NCBI RefSeq assembly: GCF_000429025.1
Contig: NZ_AUBB01000010.1
Location: forward strand, 248,001 to 312,000
Direction of reading: 5' to 3'
From: Actinospineispora spinosispora DSM 44797
GTDB taxonomy: Bacteria; Actinomycetota; Actinomycetes; Mycobacteriales; Pseudonocardiaceae
Length of the DNA stretch: 64,000 bases
The position numbers and the translations under genes were made by a program. A model generated the notes under the pieces. That model was not told the origin of the DNA. It did not search any database and saw only the letters and a list, made by a program, of their open reading frames with translations. This document shows, in pieces, positions 35,904 through 45,013 of this stretch (positions are counted from its first letter, which is position 1; each line of letters begins with the position of its first letter).

Positions 35904-36599
35904 ATGAGCACGCTGTATCGGCTGAAGGCGTACTTCGGGATGGTGCCCGCCGAGGACATGGATGCCTACCTCGACTATGACCCTGCTTACGACGAATCCG
36001 GCTACTACGACGACCCGAGGGTCGACCCCGAGCCGAGGCGCGGGTACCCGGAGCCACGCACCGAGTACCAGCCGCCGGAACGGTACCGGCCCGAGGCGCG
36101 TGGTCCGGTGGAGCCGGCACCGAGCCCTGTCGTCCCGGCGTCCACCCGCCCGCTGGGCAGTCCTTCCGGGACGGCCGGCCACGGTGGGTCGGCGGGTGGG
36201 TCCAGTCGTTCACCGTTCGTTCACGGGGCGCTCGCGATGGACTCCGCGCCGGTGGAGGTGCCAAGGCCGTCGGTAGCGCCACCGCCGTCGGTGCAGGCGA
36301 GCGAGCCGAGGAGGGTCCCGCTGTCGCGGATCACGACGGTCCATCCGCGTAGCTACAACGAGGCGCGCACGATCGGCGAGCGCTACCGGGACGGCATCCC
36401 GGTGATCATGAATCTGACCGAGCTGGACGACGCCGCCGCCAAGCGGCTGGTGGACTTCGCGGCCGGACTGGCGTTCGCGCTGCGTGGATCCATCGACAAG
36501 GTCACCAGTCGGGTGTTCCTGCTCTCGCCGGACGGCGTTGACGTTTCGGCGGAAGATCGAAGAAAACTGGCTGAAGGCGGATTTTTCGGCCAAGATTGA
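35904..36599 (+). CDS. sepF: Z-ring membrane anchor SepF
   Basis: Protein of 231 residues. An N-terminal amphipathic stretch (MSTLYRLKAYFGM) binds membrane. A long acidic, tyrosine- and proline-rich disordered linker follows, and the C-terminal SepF domain runs from about residue 140 (ITTVHPRSYNEARTIGERYRDGIPVIMNLTEL... ending RVFLLSPDGVDVS). SepF tethers FtsZ to the membrane and bends it. The ATG at 35904 has an excellent GGAAGGAGG. A short leader of 99 bases separates it from yggS and could carry a promoter. Confidence 0.94.
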   Translation: MSTLYRLKAYFGMVPAEDMDAYLDYDPAYDESGYYDDPRVDPEPRRGYPEPRTEYQPPERYRPEARGPVEPAPSPVVPASTRPLGSPSGTAGHGGSAGGSSRSPFVHGALAMDSAPVEVPRPSVAPPPSVQASEPRRVPLSRITTVHPRSYNEARTIGERYRDGIPVIMNLTELDDAAAKRLVDFAAGLAFALRGSIDKVTSRVFLLSPDGVDVSAEDRRKLAEGGFFGQD

Positions 36600-36675
36600 G
36601 GTGTGCAGGTCGTCAGCCCGGTCGGTTCGTGGCTGCGCGGCCCGTTGGTGACAGAGAGTGAGATTCAAGGTATGG

Positions 36676-36759
36676 GTCGGACGCGCGGGGCTGGACTAGT
36701 GGATTATGGTTCTGTCGCTGGCCGTGTTCATACTGATGGCGTTCGTCGAACCGACCTGA
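36676..36759 (+). pseudogene. Probable truncated yggT remnant
   Basis: The gap between sepF and wag31, where actinobacteria usually have a yggT gene of about 290 bases, is only 237 bases. One frame reads VGRAGLD, a TAG stop at 36697-36699, then WIMVLSLAVFILMAFVEPT and a TGA at 36757-36759. This resembles the C-terminal hydrophobic end of YggT (LDLSxxVLxxxVxxL). The N-terminal part is missing. A 74-residue open frame (36603-36827) covers the same bases in another phase but is hydrophilic and unlike any family I know. A leader peptide starting at the ATG 36706 is an alternative. Confidence 0.4.
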
Positions 36760-36836
36760 TGGACGATGCCCGACCCGAGGTTGCCAAGGATCTGAACAGG
36801 GCCTCGGCCGCCCAGAGGACTGCGTGAGGTGATCCG

Positions 36837-37706
36837 ATGCCGCTGACCCCGGCCGACGTGCATAACGTCGCCTTCAGCAAGCCCCCGATCGGTAAGCGGG
36901 GGTACAACGAGGATGAGGTCGACGCTTTCCTCGACCTCGTCGAGACCGAGCTTGCAAAGCTCATCGAGGAGAACACCGAGCTGCGTGACCAGGTGAACGC
37001 CCTGGAAAGCCAGCTCAACAATGCTCAGAGTGACCTCTCCGAGGCGCGCGCCCAGGCTTCTCGTGCTCCCCAGCAGCGCCAGCGCTCGTCGGAGGAATCT
37101 CGTCAGACCATGACGATGGCCGCGGCGACCGCCGCCGTGCCGCCGCCCCCGGTCTCGGCTCCCCAGCCCATGATGGACCCCGCCGCTCTCGGTGGTGACC
37201 ACCACGTTCAGGCCGCCAAGGTCCTCGGGCTCGCCCAGGAGATGGCTGACCGGCTCACCGCTGAGGCCAAGACCGAGGCCGACGGGATGCTCGGCGACGC
37301 GCGGACCAAGTCCGAGCAGCTGCTCTCCGAGTCGCGTGCCAAGGCCGACGGCCTGGTGAACGAGGCCAGGGTGCGCGCCGAGACGATGATCAATGACGCC
37401 CGTACCAGGGCGGAGACGATGGAACGTCAGTCCAGGGACAAGGCTGCTGCGCTGGTCGGGGAAGCCGAGCGCAAGCACACCGAGATCATGGGCGGCATCC
37501 AGCGCGAGAAGTCGGTTCTCGACAAGAAGATCGACGAGTTGCGTACGTTCGAGCGGGAATACCGCACCAGGCTGAAGACCTACCTCGAGTCCCAGCTGCG
37601 GGATCTGGCCGGGCGCGGCTCCGCCGCACCGTCCGACGGTCGTGTCAACCCCAACCAGGGTTACGCGGCCACCGGTTACGGCACTCGAGCCGACGCCGGT
37701 AGCTGA
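36837..37706 (+). CDS. wag31: DivIVA/Wag31 polar growth protein
   Basis: Coiled-coil protein of 289 residues that marks curved membrane at the cell poles and directs tip growth in actinobacteria. The N-terminal lipid-binding domain is [17 protein letters not shown] plus [18 protein letters not shown] first coiled coil follows, then an Ala/Pro-rich insert (about 85-120), and a long second coiled coil rich in Ala, Glu, Lys and Arg up to about residue 265. The C-terminus is Gly/Tyr-rich. GAGGTGATCC precedes the ATG at 36837. Mycobacterial Wag31 is phosphorylated by PknA/PknB. Confidence 0.96.
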   Translation: MPLTPADVHNVAFSKPPIGKRGYNEDEVDAFLDLVETELAKLIEENTELRDQVNALESQLNNAQSDLSEARAQASRAPQQRQRSSEESRQTMTMAAATAAVPPPPVSAPQPMMDPAALGGDHHVQAAKVLGLAQEMADRLTAEAKTEADGMLGDARTKSEQLLSESRAKADGLVNEARVRAETMINDARTRAETMERQSRDKAAALVGEAERKHTEIMGGIQREKSVLDKKIDELRTFEREYRTRLKTYLESQLRDLAGRGSAAPSDGRVNPNQGYAATGYGTRADAGS

Positions 37707-37773
37707 AACCCGCTTGGGTACCAACGACAACGGTGGTCGGCGTCGTGATGACGCCGCCATCTCGGAGTGAACC

Positions 37774-39393
37774 GTGTTGCTGCTGGTCCTGATATTCGTG
37801 CTCGCGGCCTTTGGGCTGCTGCTGGTCGCCCTGGTGACCGGTACAGCGGCTTGGGCCTGGATCTCGGTCGTGGTGAGTGTCGCCGCGGCCGGGATCCTGG
37901 TCTATGACTGGGCGCAACGTCGGGCCGCTGTGAAGACCGGGAGCGAGCGCGCTCCCATGGGGCAACCTCCGGTTCAACGGCCGGCCATGAACGAACCACC
38001 GACGACGGCGATTCCGGCGTACGGTGGTCAGAGCGGGCCGGCCGAACCTGCCACCGAGGTGTTTCCCGCACTGCGGCCCAACTACGTGGCAGGACCGCCT
38101 GACGCAGGCGCCGAGGCGACGTCTGTACTGGGCACGCCGTCCAGCTCCTCCGATCGACCGTCCGGCGCTGCGGCGTTTACCGGTGGTTCGAGCGATCAGC
38201 AGTCACAGAGCGTCACCTCCGGGTCGGGAGCGGCGAAGGACTCGAAGGCGTCACCGACCGGTTCGGGCGGGTTCGGCGACAGCGATCAGAAGGGCGTTGC
38301 GGCGGCAGCGGCGGCTGGCGCGGCTTTTGCCGCCTCGAAGGCCGCGGGCGGCTCCAAGGACTCCGACGCCAAGGACAAGCCGGCAACGCCGGTGGAGTCG
38401 AAGACGACGGCGTTGACGCCGAGTTCGTCCGGGCAACGTCCGGACGGCGGCGATCAGGGCAAGGACCAGGGCAAGCCGGGCGCGACCGAGGGTCGCGACG
38501 GTTCGGTGTCGCCGTGGCAGCCACGTACCGAGGAACGCGCTTCGGGCACGCCTGGGAAGCCTGGCGGCCAGCAGCGTCCGGGTGGCGCGGAGCAACCGCC
38601 GTCGCAGCGTCCGGGTTCGGGACAGCAGGGTGGTCAGCGGCCGGCGGCCGCGCAGCAGCCGTCGTTCTCCCAGACCCAGTCGCCTCCCAGACAGCGGGCC
38701 GGCGAGGCGCAGCAGCCGGCAGCCGGGTTCGGAACGGGTTCCGGACAGCAGGGCGGCCAGAAGGCCCCGAGTCAGTCGAAGCCCGCGCAGGCGCCGAGTG
38801 CACCGACCGGTGGTGCCGGTGCCGAGCGCACCACGGCGATCTCGGCAGCGGCGGTGGGTGCCGCTGGTGCCGCCGCTGCGGCGAAGGCGTCCTCGGACAA
38901 GTCCGGTCCGGACAAGAAGCCGGCCGACGCTCCCGCCGACAAGGCAGCGAGCACCGGTGCGGCGGCCGAGAAGAAGGACAAGCCGAGCGAGTCCAAGGCA
39001 GCGCCGAGTGCCGCCGCGATCGCCGACAGCGACCGGACGACCGCGATCCCGATCATGGGCGGACGACGTCCCGCGCAGGACAAGCCCGCCGGTGGTGTCG
39101 CCGGAGCGGAAGCCACCACGGCCATGACCCCGGTGCAGAACTCGGCGCCGGCCGAGCCGGCCGAGGAGAAAGCGGACGCCTCGGCGGCCGCGATCGTGGC
39201 CACGCTCGCGGACGAGGTGCTGGTCGTCGACGAGCAGCCGCTCTACCACGTGACCGGATGCCGGTCGCTGGCCGGGAGCGAAACGATTCCGCTGCCCGCG
39301 AAGGAAGCGGTGGAGTACGGGTTCGCCCCGTGCGGCCAGTGCACCCCGGTGCGGGTTCTGGCGGCGCGCAACCGCGCGTCGTCCTCCTCCTGA
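37774..39393 (+). CDS. Membrane protein with long disordered linker and C-terminal Cys-rich Ada-like motif
   Basis: Protein of 539 residues with no assigned function. Two N-terminal transmembrane helices (about 1-22 and 26-45) form a hairpin. A low-complexity region of about 420 residues rich in Ala, Ser, Gly, Gln, Pro, Lys and Asp follows. The C-terminal domain of about 60 residues reads DEQPLYHVTGCRSLAG with EYGFAPCGQCTPV, giving His492, Cys496, Cys520 and Cys523 as a possible zinc site similar to the Ada metal-binding fold. The linker contains five TTA(I/L/M) motifs at about residues 77, 211, 353, 422 and 448. The GTG at 37774 is the first start after wag31. The two may be co-transcribed, suggesting a polar or septal envelope role. 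Confidence 0.75.
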   Translation: MLLLVLIFVLAAFGLLLVALVTGTAAWAWISVVVSVAAAGILVYDWAQRRAAVKTGSERAPMGQPPVQRPAMNEPPTTAIPAYGGQSGPAEPATEVFPALRPNYVAGPPDAGAEATSVLGTPSSSSDRPSGAAAFTGGSSDQQSQSVTSGSGAAKDSKASPTGSGGFGDSDQKGVAAAAAAGAAFAASKAAGGSKDSDAKDKPATPVESKTTALTPSSSGQRPDGGDQGKDQGKPGATEGRDGSVSPWQPRTEERASGTPGKPGGQQRPGGAEQPPSQRPGSGQQGGQRPAAAQQPSFSQTQSPPRQRAGEAQQPAAGFGTGSGQQGGQKAPSQSKPAQAPSAPTGGAGAERTTAISAAAVGAAGAAAAAKASSDKSGPDKKPADAPADKAASTGAAAEKKDKPSESKAAPSAAAIADSDRTTAIPIMGGRRPAQDKPAGGVAGAEATTAMTPVQNSAPAEPAEEKADASAAAIVATLADEVLVVDEQPLYHVTGCRSLAGSETIPLPAKEAVEYGFAPCGQCTPVRVLAARNRASSSS

Positions 39394-39439
39394 CCGCTGG
39401 CGGTCAAGGCGCTGGACGACAGGGCTACCCTGGTAGTAG

Positions 39440-39632
39440 ACAGACGTTGATCCGGCCATCACCGGGGAGTCTCCGGAAGAACGGACGGGTCGCCGGATAG
39501 GCGGCTCGTCCCAGTAGAACCGGACGGGTCCGGCCCGTCACAGCCGGATGGAAAGAAGTGGTCGTCGGCCTCGGCCGGCGGCAAGCGGGGTGGTACCGCG
39601 GGCCGGTCTCGGTTCGTCCCCGTGCGGAGCAC
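39440..39632 (+). promoter_or_regulatory. T-box riboswitch leader of ileS
   Basis: The T-box consensus GGGGTGGTACCGCG lies at 39587-39600; its TGG is the part that pairs with the uncharged tRNA acceptor end. Upstream, CCATCACCGGGGAG at 39456-39469 and CCGGAAGAAC resemble stem I of actinobacterial ileS T-boxes, with ATC at 39458-39460 (or 39450-39452) as the likely isoleucine specifier. TCGTCCC at 39614-39620 and the Shine-Dalgarno GGAG at 39626-39629 follow directly, which suggests translational rather than transcriptional control, as known for this group. Confidence 0.8.
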
Positions 39633-39635
39633 TAC

Positions 39636-42600
39636 ATGGCTGCACGAGGAGTCGCACGAGCGATGGTTTACCCCAAGGTCGACGTCACCGCCCCGGACGG
39701 GCACGAGAGCGCCGCGTCGGTGCCCGCCCAGCCGTCCTTCCCGGTTCTGGAACGCTCGGTGCTGGCGGGCTGGGAAGCGGACCGGACGTTCCAGGCGTCC
39801 GTCGAGGCTCGTCCCGCCGGTGAGAACGGCACGAACGAGTTCGTCTTCTACGACGGCCCGCCGTTCGCCAACGGTCTGCCGCACTACGGCCACCTGCTGA
39901 CCGGGTACGTCAAGGACGTCGTTCCGCGCTACCAGACGATGCGCGGGCGCCATGTCGAACGGCGCTTCGGCTGGGACACCCACGGCATGCCCGCCGAGAT
40001 CGAGACCGAGCACCAGCTCGGTATCAAGCACAAGTCCGAGATCGAGGAGATGGGCATCGCGGCGTTCAACGACGCCTGCCGCTCGTCGGTGCTGCGCTAC
40101 ACCTCGGAATGGCGCGAGTACGTCACCCGCCAGGCCCGCTGGGTCGACTTCGACAACGACTACAAGACCCTTGACCTGACCTACATGGAAAGCGTCATCT
40201 GGGCGTTCAAACGCCTGTGGGACAAGGGCCTGGTCTACTCCGGTTTCCGGGTGCTCTGGTACTGCTGGCGGTGCGAGACACCGCTGTCGGCGACCGAGAC
40301 GAAGATGGACGACGTCTACACCGACCGTCAGGACCCGGCGGTCACCGTCGGGCTGCCGATCGTCGCTCCGGGTACCGACCTCGACGGTGTGCAGCTGCTG
40401 ATCTGGACGACCACACCGTGGACGCTGCCGTCCAACCTGGCCGTCGCGGTGCACCCCGAGGTCGACTACGTGGTCGTCAAGGCGGAGAGCGGACAGCGCT
40501 ACCTGCTGGCGGAAGCCCGGGTCGCGCACTATGCACGTGAGCTGGGAGAGGAGCCCGAGGTCCTTCGGCGGCTGACCGGTACCGAGCTGCTCGGCACCCG
40601 GTACCTGCCGCCGTTCGACTTCTTCGCCGGCCGGCCCAATGCGCACCAGGTGCTGTCCGCCGACTACGTCACCACCGACGACGGCACCGGGCTCGTGCAC
40701 ATCGCCCCGGCGTTCGGTGAGGAGGACAAGGTCGTGACCGACGCGGCCGGCATCGACGTCGTCGTGCCGGTCGACGCGAAGGGTGAGTTCACCGCCGAGG
40801 TACCGACCTATGCCGGCGTGCACGTGTTCGAGGCGAACGCCAAGATCATCCGTGACCTGCGTGACGGGGCCGCACACGTGCAGGGTTCGCTGCTGCGCCA
40901 CGAGACCTACAACCACCCGTACCCGCACTGCTGGCGGTGCGGCAGCCCGCTGATCCAGCGCGCGGTCGACGCCTGGTTCGTCAAGGTCACCGCGTTCCGG
41001 GACCGGATGGTCGAGCTCAACCAGCAGATCACCTGGGTGCCGGACGGTGTCAAGGACGGCCAGTTCGGCAAGTGGCTGGAGGGCGCGCGGGACTGGAACA
41101 TCTCGCGCAACCGGTACTGGGGCAGCCCGGTCCCGGTGTGGCAGTCCGACGACCCGCGCTACCCGAGGACCGACGTGTACGGCTCGCTGGACGAGCTGGA
41201 GCGCGACTTCGGCGTCCGCCCGGCCGATCTGCACCGGCCGCACATCGACGATCTGACCCGGCCGAACCCGGACGACCCCACGGGGCAGTCCACCATGCGC
41301 CGGGTCCCCGAGGTACTGGACTGCTGGTTCGACTCCGGTTCGATGCCGTTCGCGCAGGTGCACTACCCCTTCGAGAACGCGGACTGGTTCGACCACCACT
41401 ACCCGGGCGACTTCATCGTCGAGTACAACGGCCAGACCCGGGGCTGGTTCTACCTGTTGCACGTCCTGGCCACCGCGCTGTTCGACCGGCCCGCGTTCAC
41501 CTCGTGCATCGCGCACGGCATCGTGCTGGGCGACGACGGCCTGAAGATGTCCAAGTCGAAGGGCAACTACCCGGACGTCAACGAGGTGTTCGACCGGGAC
41601 GGCAGCGACGCGATGCGCTGGTTCCTGATGGCCTCGCCGATCCTGCGCGGTGGCAACCTGATCGTCACCGAGCAGGGCATCCGCGAGGGTGTCCGGCAGG
41701 CGATCCTGCCGCTGTGGAACACCTGGTACTTCCTGGCGCTGTACGCGAACGCCGCTGGCCGCGAGGGCCGGTTCCGCACGGACAGCACCCACGTCCTCGA
41801 CCGCTACATGCTGGCAAAGACCGCGGAGCTGGTCGACGCGATGACCGAGGCGCAGGACCGCTACGCCATCGCGGACGCCTGCGCGATCCTGCGCGACCAC
41901 GCCGAAGTGCTCACCAACTGGTACGTCCGGCGTTCCCGGGGCCGGTTCTGGGACGGCGACCAGGACGCGATCGACACGCTGCACACCGTGCTCGAGGTGA
42001 CCTGCCGGGTCGCCGCGCCGCTGCTGCCCTTGACGACCGAGGTCATCTGGCGCGGGCTCACCGGCGGTCGTTCGGTCCACCTGGCCGACTGGCCGACGGC
42101 CGGTGAGGTGCCGCACGACGCCGAGCTGGTCGCCGGCATGGACCGGGTACGCCAGGTGGCGTCGGCCGCGCTGTCGCTGCGCAAGGCGAACAAGCTGCGG
42201 GTGCGGCTGCCGCTGAGCAGGCTGACCGTCGCCGCGCTGGACGCCGACGTGCTCGGGCCGTTCACCGACATCGTCGCCGACGAGGTCAACGTGCGTGAGG
42301 TGGTGTTGTCCACCGAGGTGCAGCGCTACGGCCGGTTCGAGCTGACGGTCAACGCCCGGGTGTGCGGGCCGAGGCTGGGTGGCGACGTCCAGAAGGTCAT
42401 CCGCGCGGTCAAGGCGGGCGAATGGGACCAGGCGGCCGACGGGACCGTGACGGTCGCCGGTATCGAGCTGCTCGACGGCGAGTACAGCGAGCGGCTGGTG
42501 CCCGGTGAGGCGGTCGACGGCACGTCCACCGCGACGGCGGCGCTGCCGGCGAACTCCGGCCTGGTGGTGCTGGACACCGAGGTGACACCCGAGCTGGCCC

Positions 42601-42854
42601 TGGAGGGGCTCGCCAAGGACGTCGTGCGGCTCGTCCAGCAGGCACGGCGCGAGGCGGACCTGGACGTGTCCGACCGGATCGCGGTCACCCTGCGGGCGGC
42701 CGACGAGGTGCTCGACGCGGTTCGTGCGCACCAGGACTTCCTGGCCAACGAGGTACTGGCCGAGACGGTCACGTTCGCCGAGGTGTCCGAGCCGACGCTG
42801 GTCGGGACGGTCACCGGCGGGGCCGAGGTCAAGGTGCGGGTGACCGCCGTCTGA
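39636..42854 (+). CDS. ileS: Isoleucyl-tRNA synthetase
   Basis: Class Ia aminoacyl-tRNA synthetase of 1072 residues from this start. The HIGH motif is HYGH in [16 protein letters not shown] is intact in [12 protein letters not shown]. The editing domain has [14 protein letters not shown] and [18 protein letters not shown]. The anticodon-binding domain contains [14 protein letters not shown], and the long C-terminal extension matches the eukaryote-like, mupirocin-tolerant ileS2 class seen in actinobacteria such as M. tuberculosis. The ATG at 39636 is favoured because GGAG is 6 bases upstream at the end of the T-box; the ATG at 39663 aligns better with the M. tuberculosis N-terminus. Confidence 0.93.
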   Translation: MAARGVARAMVYPKVDVTAPDGHESAASVPAQPSFPVLERSVLAGWEADRTFQASVEARPAGENGTNEFVFYDGPPFANGLPHYGHLLTGYVKDVVPRYQTMRGRHVERRFGWDTHGMPAEIETEHQLGIKHKSEIEEMGIAAFNDACRSSVLRYTSEWREYVTRQARWVDFDNDYKTLDLTYMESVIWAFKRLWDKGLVYSGFRVLWYCWRCETPLSATETKMDDVYTDRQDPAVTVGLPIVAPGTDLDGVQLLIWTTTPWTLPSNLAVAVHPEVDYVVVKAESGQRYLLAEARVAHYARELGEEPEVLRRLTGTELLGTRYLPPFDFFAGRPNAHQVLSADYVTTDDGTGLVHIAPAFGEEDKVVTDAAGIDVVVPVDAKGEFTAEVPTYAGVHVFEANAKIIRDLRDGAAHVQGSLLRHETYNHPYPHCWRCGSPLIQRAVDAWFVKVTAFRDRMVELNQQITWVPDGVKDGQFGKWLEGARDWNISRNRYWGSPVPVWQSDDPRYPRTDVYGSLDELERDFGVRPADLHRPHIDDLTRPNPDDPTGQSTMRRVPEVLDCWFDSGSMPFAQVHYPFENADWFDHHYPGDFIVEYNGQTRGWFYLLHVLATALFDRPAFTSCIAHGIVLGDDGLKMSKSKGNYPDVNEVFDRDGSDAMRWFLMASPILRGGNLIVTEQGIREGVRQAILPLWNTWYFLALYANAAGREGRFRTDSTHVLDRYMLAKTAELVDAMTEAQDRYAIADACAILRDHAEVLTNWYVRRSRGRFWDGDQDAIDTLHTVLEVTCRVAAPLLPLTTEVIWRGLTGGRSVHLADWPTAGEVPHDAELVAGMDRVRQVASAALSLRKANKLRVRLPLSRLTVAALDADVLGPFTDIVADEVNVREVVLSTEVQRYGRFELTVNARVCGPRLGGDVQKVIRAVKAGEWDQAADGTVTVAGIELLDGEYSERLVPGEAVDGTSTATAALPANSGLVVLDTEVTPELALEGLAKDVVRLVQQARREADLDVSDRIAVTLRAADEVLDAVRAHQDFLANEVLAETVTFAEVSEPTLVGTVTGGAEVKVRVTAV

Positions 42855-42911
42855 GCCTGGTTCTGGTTGATTTTCGTGTGGTCATATGCTTGAGAGGTGG
42901 TAGCAGGCGGC

Positions 42912-43832
42912 ATGATCCGGATAGCGACACGGTCCAGCCCCATGGCGGTGGCCCAGGCGGAGGGTGTCGCCGCGGCGCTGGAAGCGCTGGATCCCGGCAT
43001 CGGGGCCGAGCTGGTGAAGGTCACGACCGCCGGCGACCGATGGATGGGCGACCTCGCCAAGCTCGGTGGCAAGGGCGCGTTCATCAAGGAGATCGACTAC
43101 GCGCTCCTGGAGGGGCGCGCCGATCTGGCGATGCACTGCCTCAAGGACGTGCCCGGCGACATCCCGGTCACCGACGGACTCGCGTTCGCCTGCTTCCTGC
43201 CGCGCGAGGACCTGCGGGACGCGGTGATCACGCGGTCCGGGGCTCCGCTGGCGGAGCTGCCGGAAGGCTCGATCGTCGGGACCAGCTCGGTGCGTCGGGC
43301 CGCGCAGCTGCGGGTGCACCACCCGCACCTGCGGGTCGAGCCGCTGCGGGGCAACGTCAACACCCGGCTGATGCGCCTGGACGAAGGCCACTTCGACGTG
43401 CTCATCGCCGCGGTCGCGGGCATGGAACGCGTCGAGCAGACCGACCGGATCACCGAGATCCTGCCGCTGGACGTCATGTGCCCGCCGATCGGTGCCGGCA
43501 TCGTGACGTTGCAGTGCCGCTCGGACAACACCGAGCTGCTCGAGCTCTGCGCCCGGCTCAACGACGCCGAGACCACACGGCACGCGGAGGCGGAGCGGGC
43601 GATGCTGCACGCGTTGCAGGGACACTGCAACTCGCCCATCGCCGGCTACGCCACGACGGACGCGACCGGCAGGCTGAACCTGCACGGCAAGGTCTTCTCC
43701 CGTGACGGTTCGCAGTGGCTGGACTCGCACCATTGGGGCGTCGCCGAGGACCCGCAGGCCCTGGGCTTCTTCGTCGGCTCGGACCTGCTGCGCCAGGGTG
43801 CCAGGGCGATCATCGACGCCATCGCGCACTGA
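42912..43832 (+). CDS. Divergent hydroxymethylbilane synthase (HemC) paralogue
   Basis: Protein of about 306 residues with the porphobilinogen deaminase fold. MIRIATRSSPMAVAQ matches the N-terminal TRxSxLA motif, CLKDVPGDIP contains the catalytic KD, GTSSVRRAAQ and RGNVNTRLMRL are substrate-Arg blocks, and LQGHCNSPIAGYA carries the Cys that would attach the dipyrromethane cofactor. Two blocks are unusual: the HS before LKD is HC, and the conserved PxxGQGALxIE motif reads PPIGAGIVTLQ. No other heme gene is nearby, so it may be a second, specialised copy. The ATG at 42912 gives the family N-terminus; a GTG at 42897 is also in frame. Confidence 0.8.
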   Translation: MIRIATRSSPMAVAQAEGVAAALEALDPGIGAELVKVTTAGDRWMGDLAKLGGKGAFIKEIDYALLEGRADLAMHCLKDVPGDIPVTDGLAFACFLPREDLRDAVITRSGAPLAELPEGSIVGTSSVRRAAQLRVHHPHLRVEPLRGNVNTRLMRLDEGHFDVLIAAVAGMERVEQTDRITEILPLDVMCPPIGAGIVTLQCRSDNTELLELCARLNDAETTRHAEAERAMLHALQGHCNSPIAGYATTDATGRLNLHGKVFSRDGSQWLDSHHWGVAEDPQALGFFVGSDLLRQGARAIIDAIAH

Positions 43833-43866
43833 CCGGTCCCGGAATGTAGCGACTCGCGGGCGGGTG

Positions 43867-44172
43867 TTACTCGGGGCTGCCCAGGCCGCCGGCGATGGTG
43901 AACTCGTGACCGGAGAACTCGCCGGTCAGCAGGGGCATCGCCTCGGCTATCGCCGCCTTCGTCGACTCCAGCCGCAGCGAGTCGTCGTGGGCCCGCTTCG
44001 ACTCCCAGACCTCGGTGACGTAGATCAGGTCCGGATACTCCTCGTTGCGGCCGACCAGATAGGTGCGACATCCCAGGCCGCTCAGCGTCGACTGGTCGCG
44101 CAGCAACAGCTCGATCACCTCGTCCCGCTTGCCCGGTTTGGTCCGCATCGTCGCCACGAGTCCGTACGCCAT
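43867..44172 (-). CDS. Antibiotic biosynthesis monooxygenase (ABM) domain protein
   Basis: Small dimeric alpha-beta barrel type protein of 101 residues. GLVATMRTKPGKRDEVIELLLRD opens the domain, DLIYVTEVWESKRAHDDSLRLES is the central conserved block, and a C-terminal strand follows. Members include quinol monooxygenases, heme-degrading enzymes and many of unknown role. No catalytic residues can be pointed to. It is convergent with the hemC-like gene with 34 bases between stops; a link to heme metabolism is only a guess. Divergent from the following methyltransferase gene by 64 bases. Confidence 0.75.
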   Translation of the reverse strand: MAYGLVATMRTKPGKRDEVIELLLRDQSTLSGLGCRTYLVGRNEEYPDLIYVTEVWESKRAHDDSLRLESTKAAIAEAMPLLTGEFSGHEFTIAGGLGSPE

Positions 44173-44236
44173 GGTCGCACCGTACTGAACGCCGGGCGTC
44201 GATCACCGAGGCCGTGCCGCCACCTAAGCTGGACAC

Positions 44237-45010
44237 ATGCAGGACAGCCCGTCGGACCGTTGGCGCGAGATGCAGGAGGGGCGCGGGTTGCCGCCCGAGA
44301 TCCTGGCGACCGCACCGGCGAACCCGTGGAAGCACGACCCTGCGCACTTCGGGGCGCCGGAGAAGCCGCACGACACCCCGTCCCGGGACGCCGCGCTGGC
44401 GCTGCTCGGTGAGCCGCCCACCCACCGGGGCCCGGTCACGGTGCTCGATGTCGGCTGCGGCGGAGGCAGTGCGTCGCTGGCCGTCGCCGAGCAGGCCGAC
44501 CTGCTCGTGGGCGTCGACCACAACCCGGGCATGCTCGAGGTGTTCGCCGTCGACTGCGCCGCACGCGGCGTCGAGCACCGCGCGGTGCTGGGGGAGTGGC
44601 CCTCGATCGCCGACGAGGCGGGCATCGCCGACGTCGTGCTGTGCCACCACGTCGGCTACAACACCGTCGAGTTCGCCCCGTTCCTGGTGGCGCTCACCGC
44701 CGCCGCGAGGCGCGGCGTCGTGATGGAACTGACCGGGCAGCACCCGATGGCCTGGCTCGATCCGCTGTGGATCCGGTTCCACGACCTGCACCGGCCGGAG
44801 CCCGCCACCGCGGACGACGCGTTGGCGGTGTTCGAGGAGCTGGGCATCACGCCGACCGTGACGCGCTGGGAACGTCCGGCCCGGCTGCCGGAGGACCCGG
44901 TGTGGGTCGCCCGCAGGTTGTGCCTGCCCGCGGAGCGGGTCGACGAGGTCGCCGCCGCGCTCGCCGATCTCCGGCCGAGGCCGAGGACCACCGTCACCTT
45001 CAGCTGGTAG
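44237..45010 (+). CDS. Class I SAM-dependent methyltransferase
   Basis: Methyltransferase of 257 residues. VTVLDVGCGGGSASLAVAE is motif I, LVGVDHNPGMLEVF follows with the ribose-binding Asp, and IADVVLCHHVGYNTVEFAPFL is motif IV. The N-terminal LPPEILATAPANPWKHDPAHF segment is a cap found in an uncharacterised actinobacterial subgroup. Substrate unknown. The stop is 4 bases from the stop of the convergent CPBP protease gene. Confidence 0.8.
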   Translation: MQDSPSDRWREMQEGRGLPPEILATAPANPWKHDPAHFGAPEKPHDTPSRDAALALLGEPPTHRGPVTVLDVGCGGGSASLAVAEQADLLVGVDHNPGMLEVFAVDCAARGVEHRAVLGEWPSIADEAGIADVVLCHHVGYNTVEFAPFLVALTAAARRGVVMELTGQHPMAWLDPLWIRFHDLHRPEPATADDALAVFEELGITPTVTRWERPARLPEDPVWVARRLCLPAERVDEVAAALADLRPRPRTTVTFSW

Positions 45011-45013
45011 CGA

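Noticed and set aside
36603..36827. A 74-residue hypothetical gene between sepF and wag31
   Set aside because: No family resemblance, hydrophilic and no good Shine-Dalgarno; another frame shows a YggT-like hydrophobic end.
39459..42731. A 1090-residue open frame antisense to ileS
   Set aside because: It is the complement of a GC-rich gene with strong third-position bias; ileS on the plus strand has intact family motifs and the antisense protein is low-complexity Arg/Asp/Gly/His-rich.
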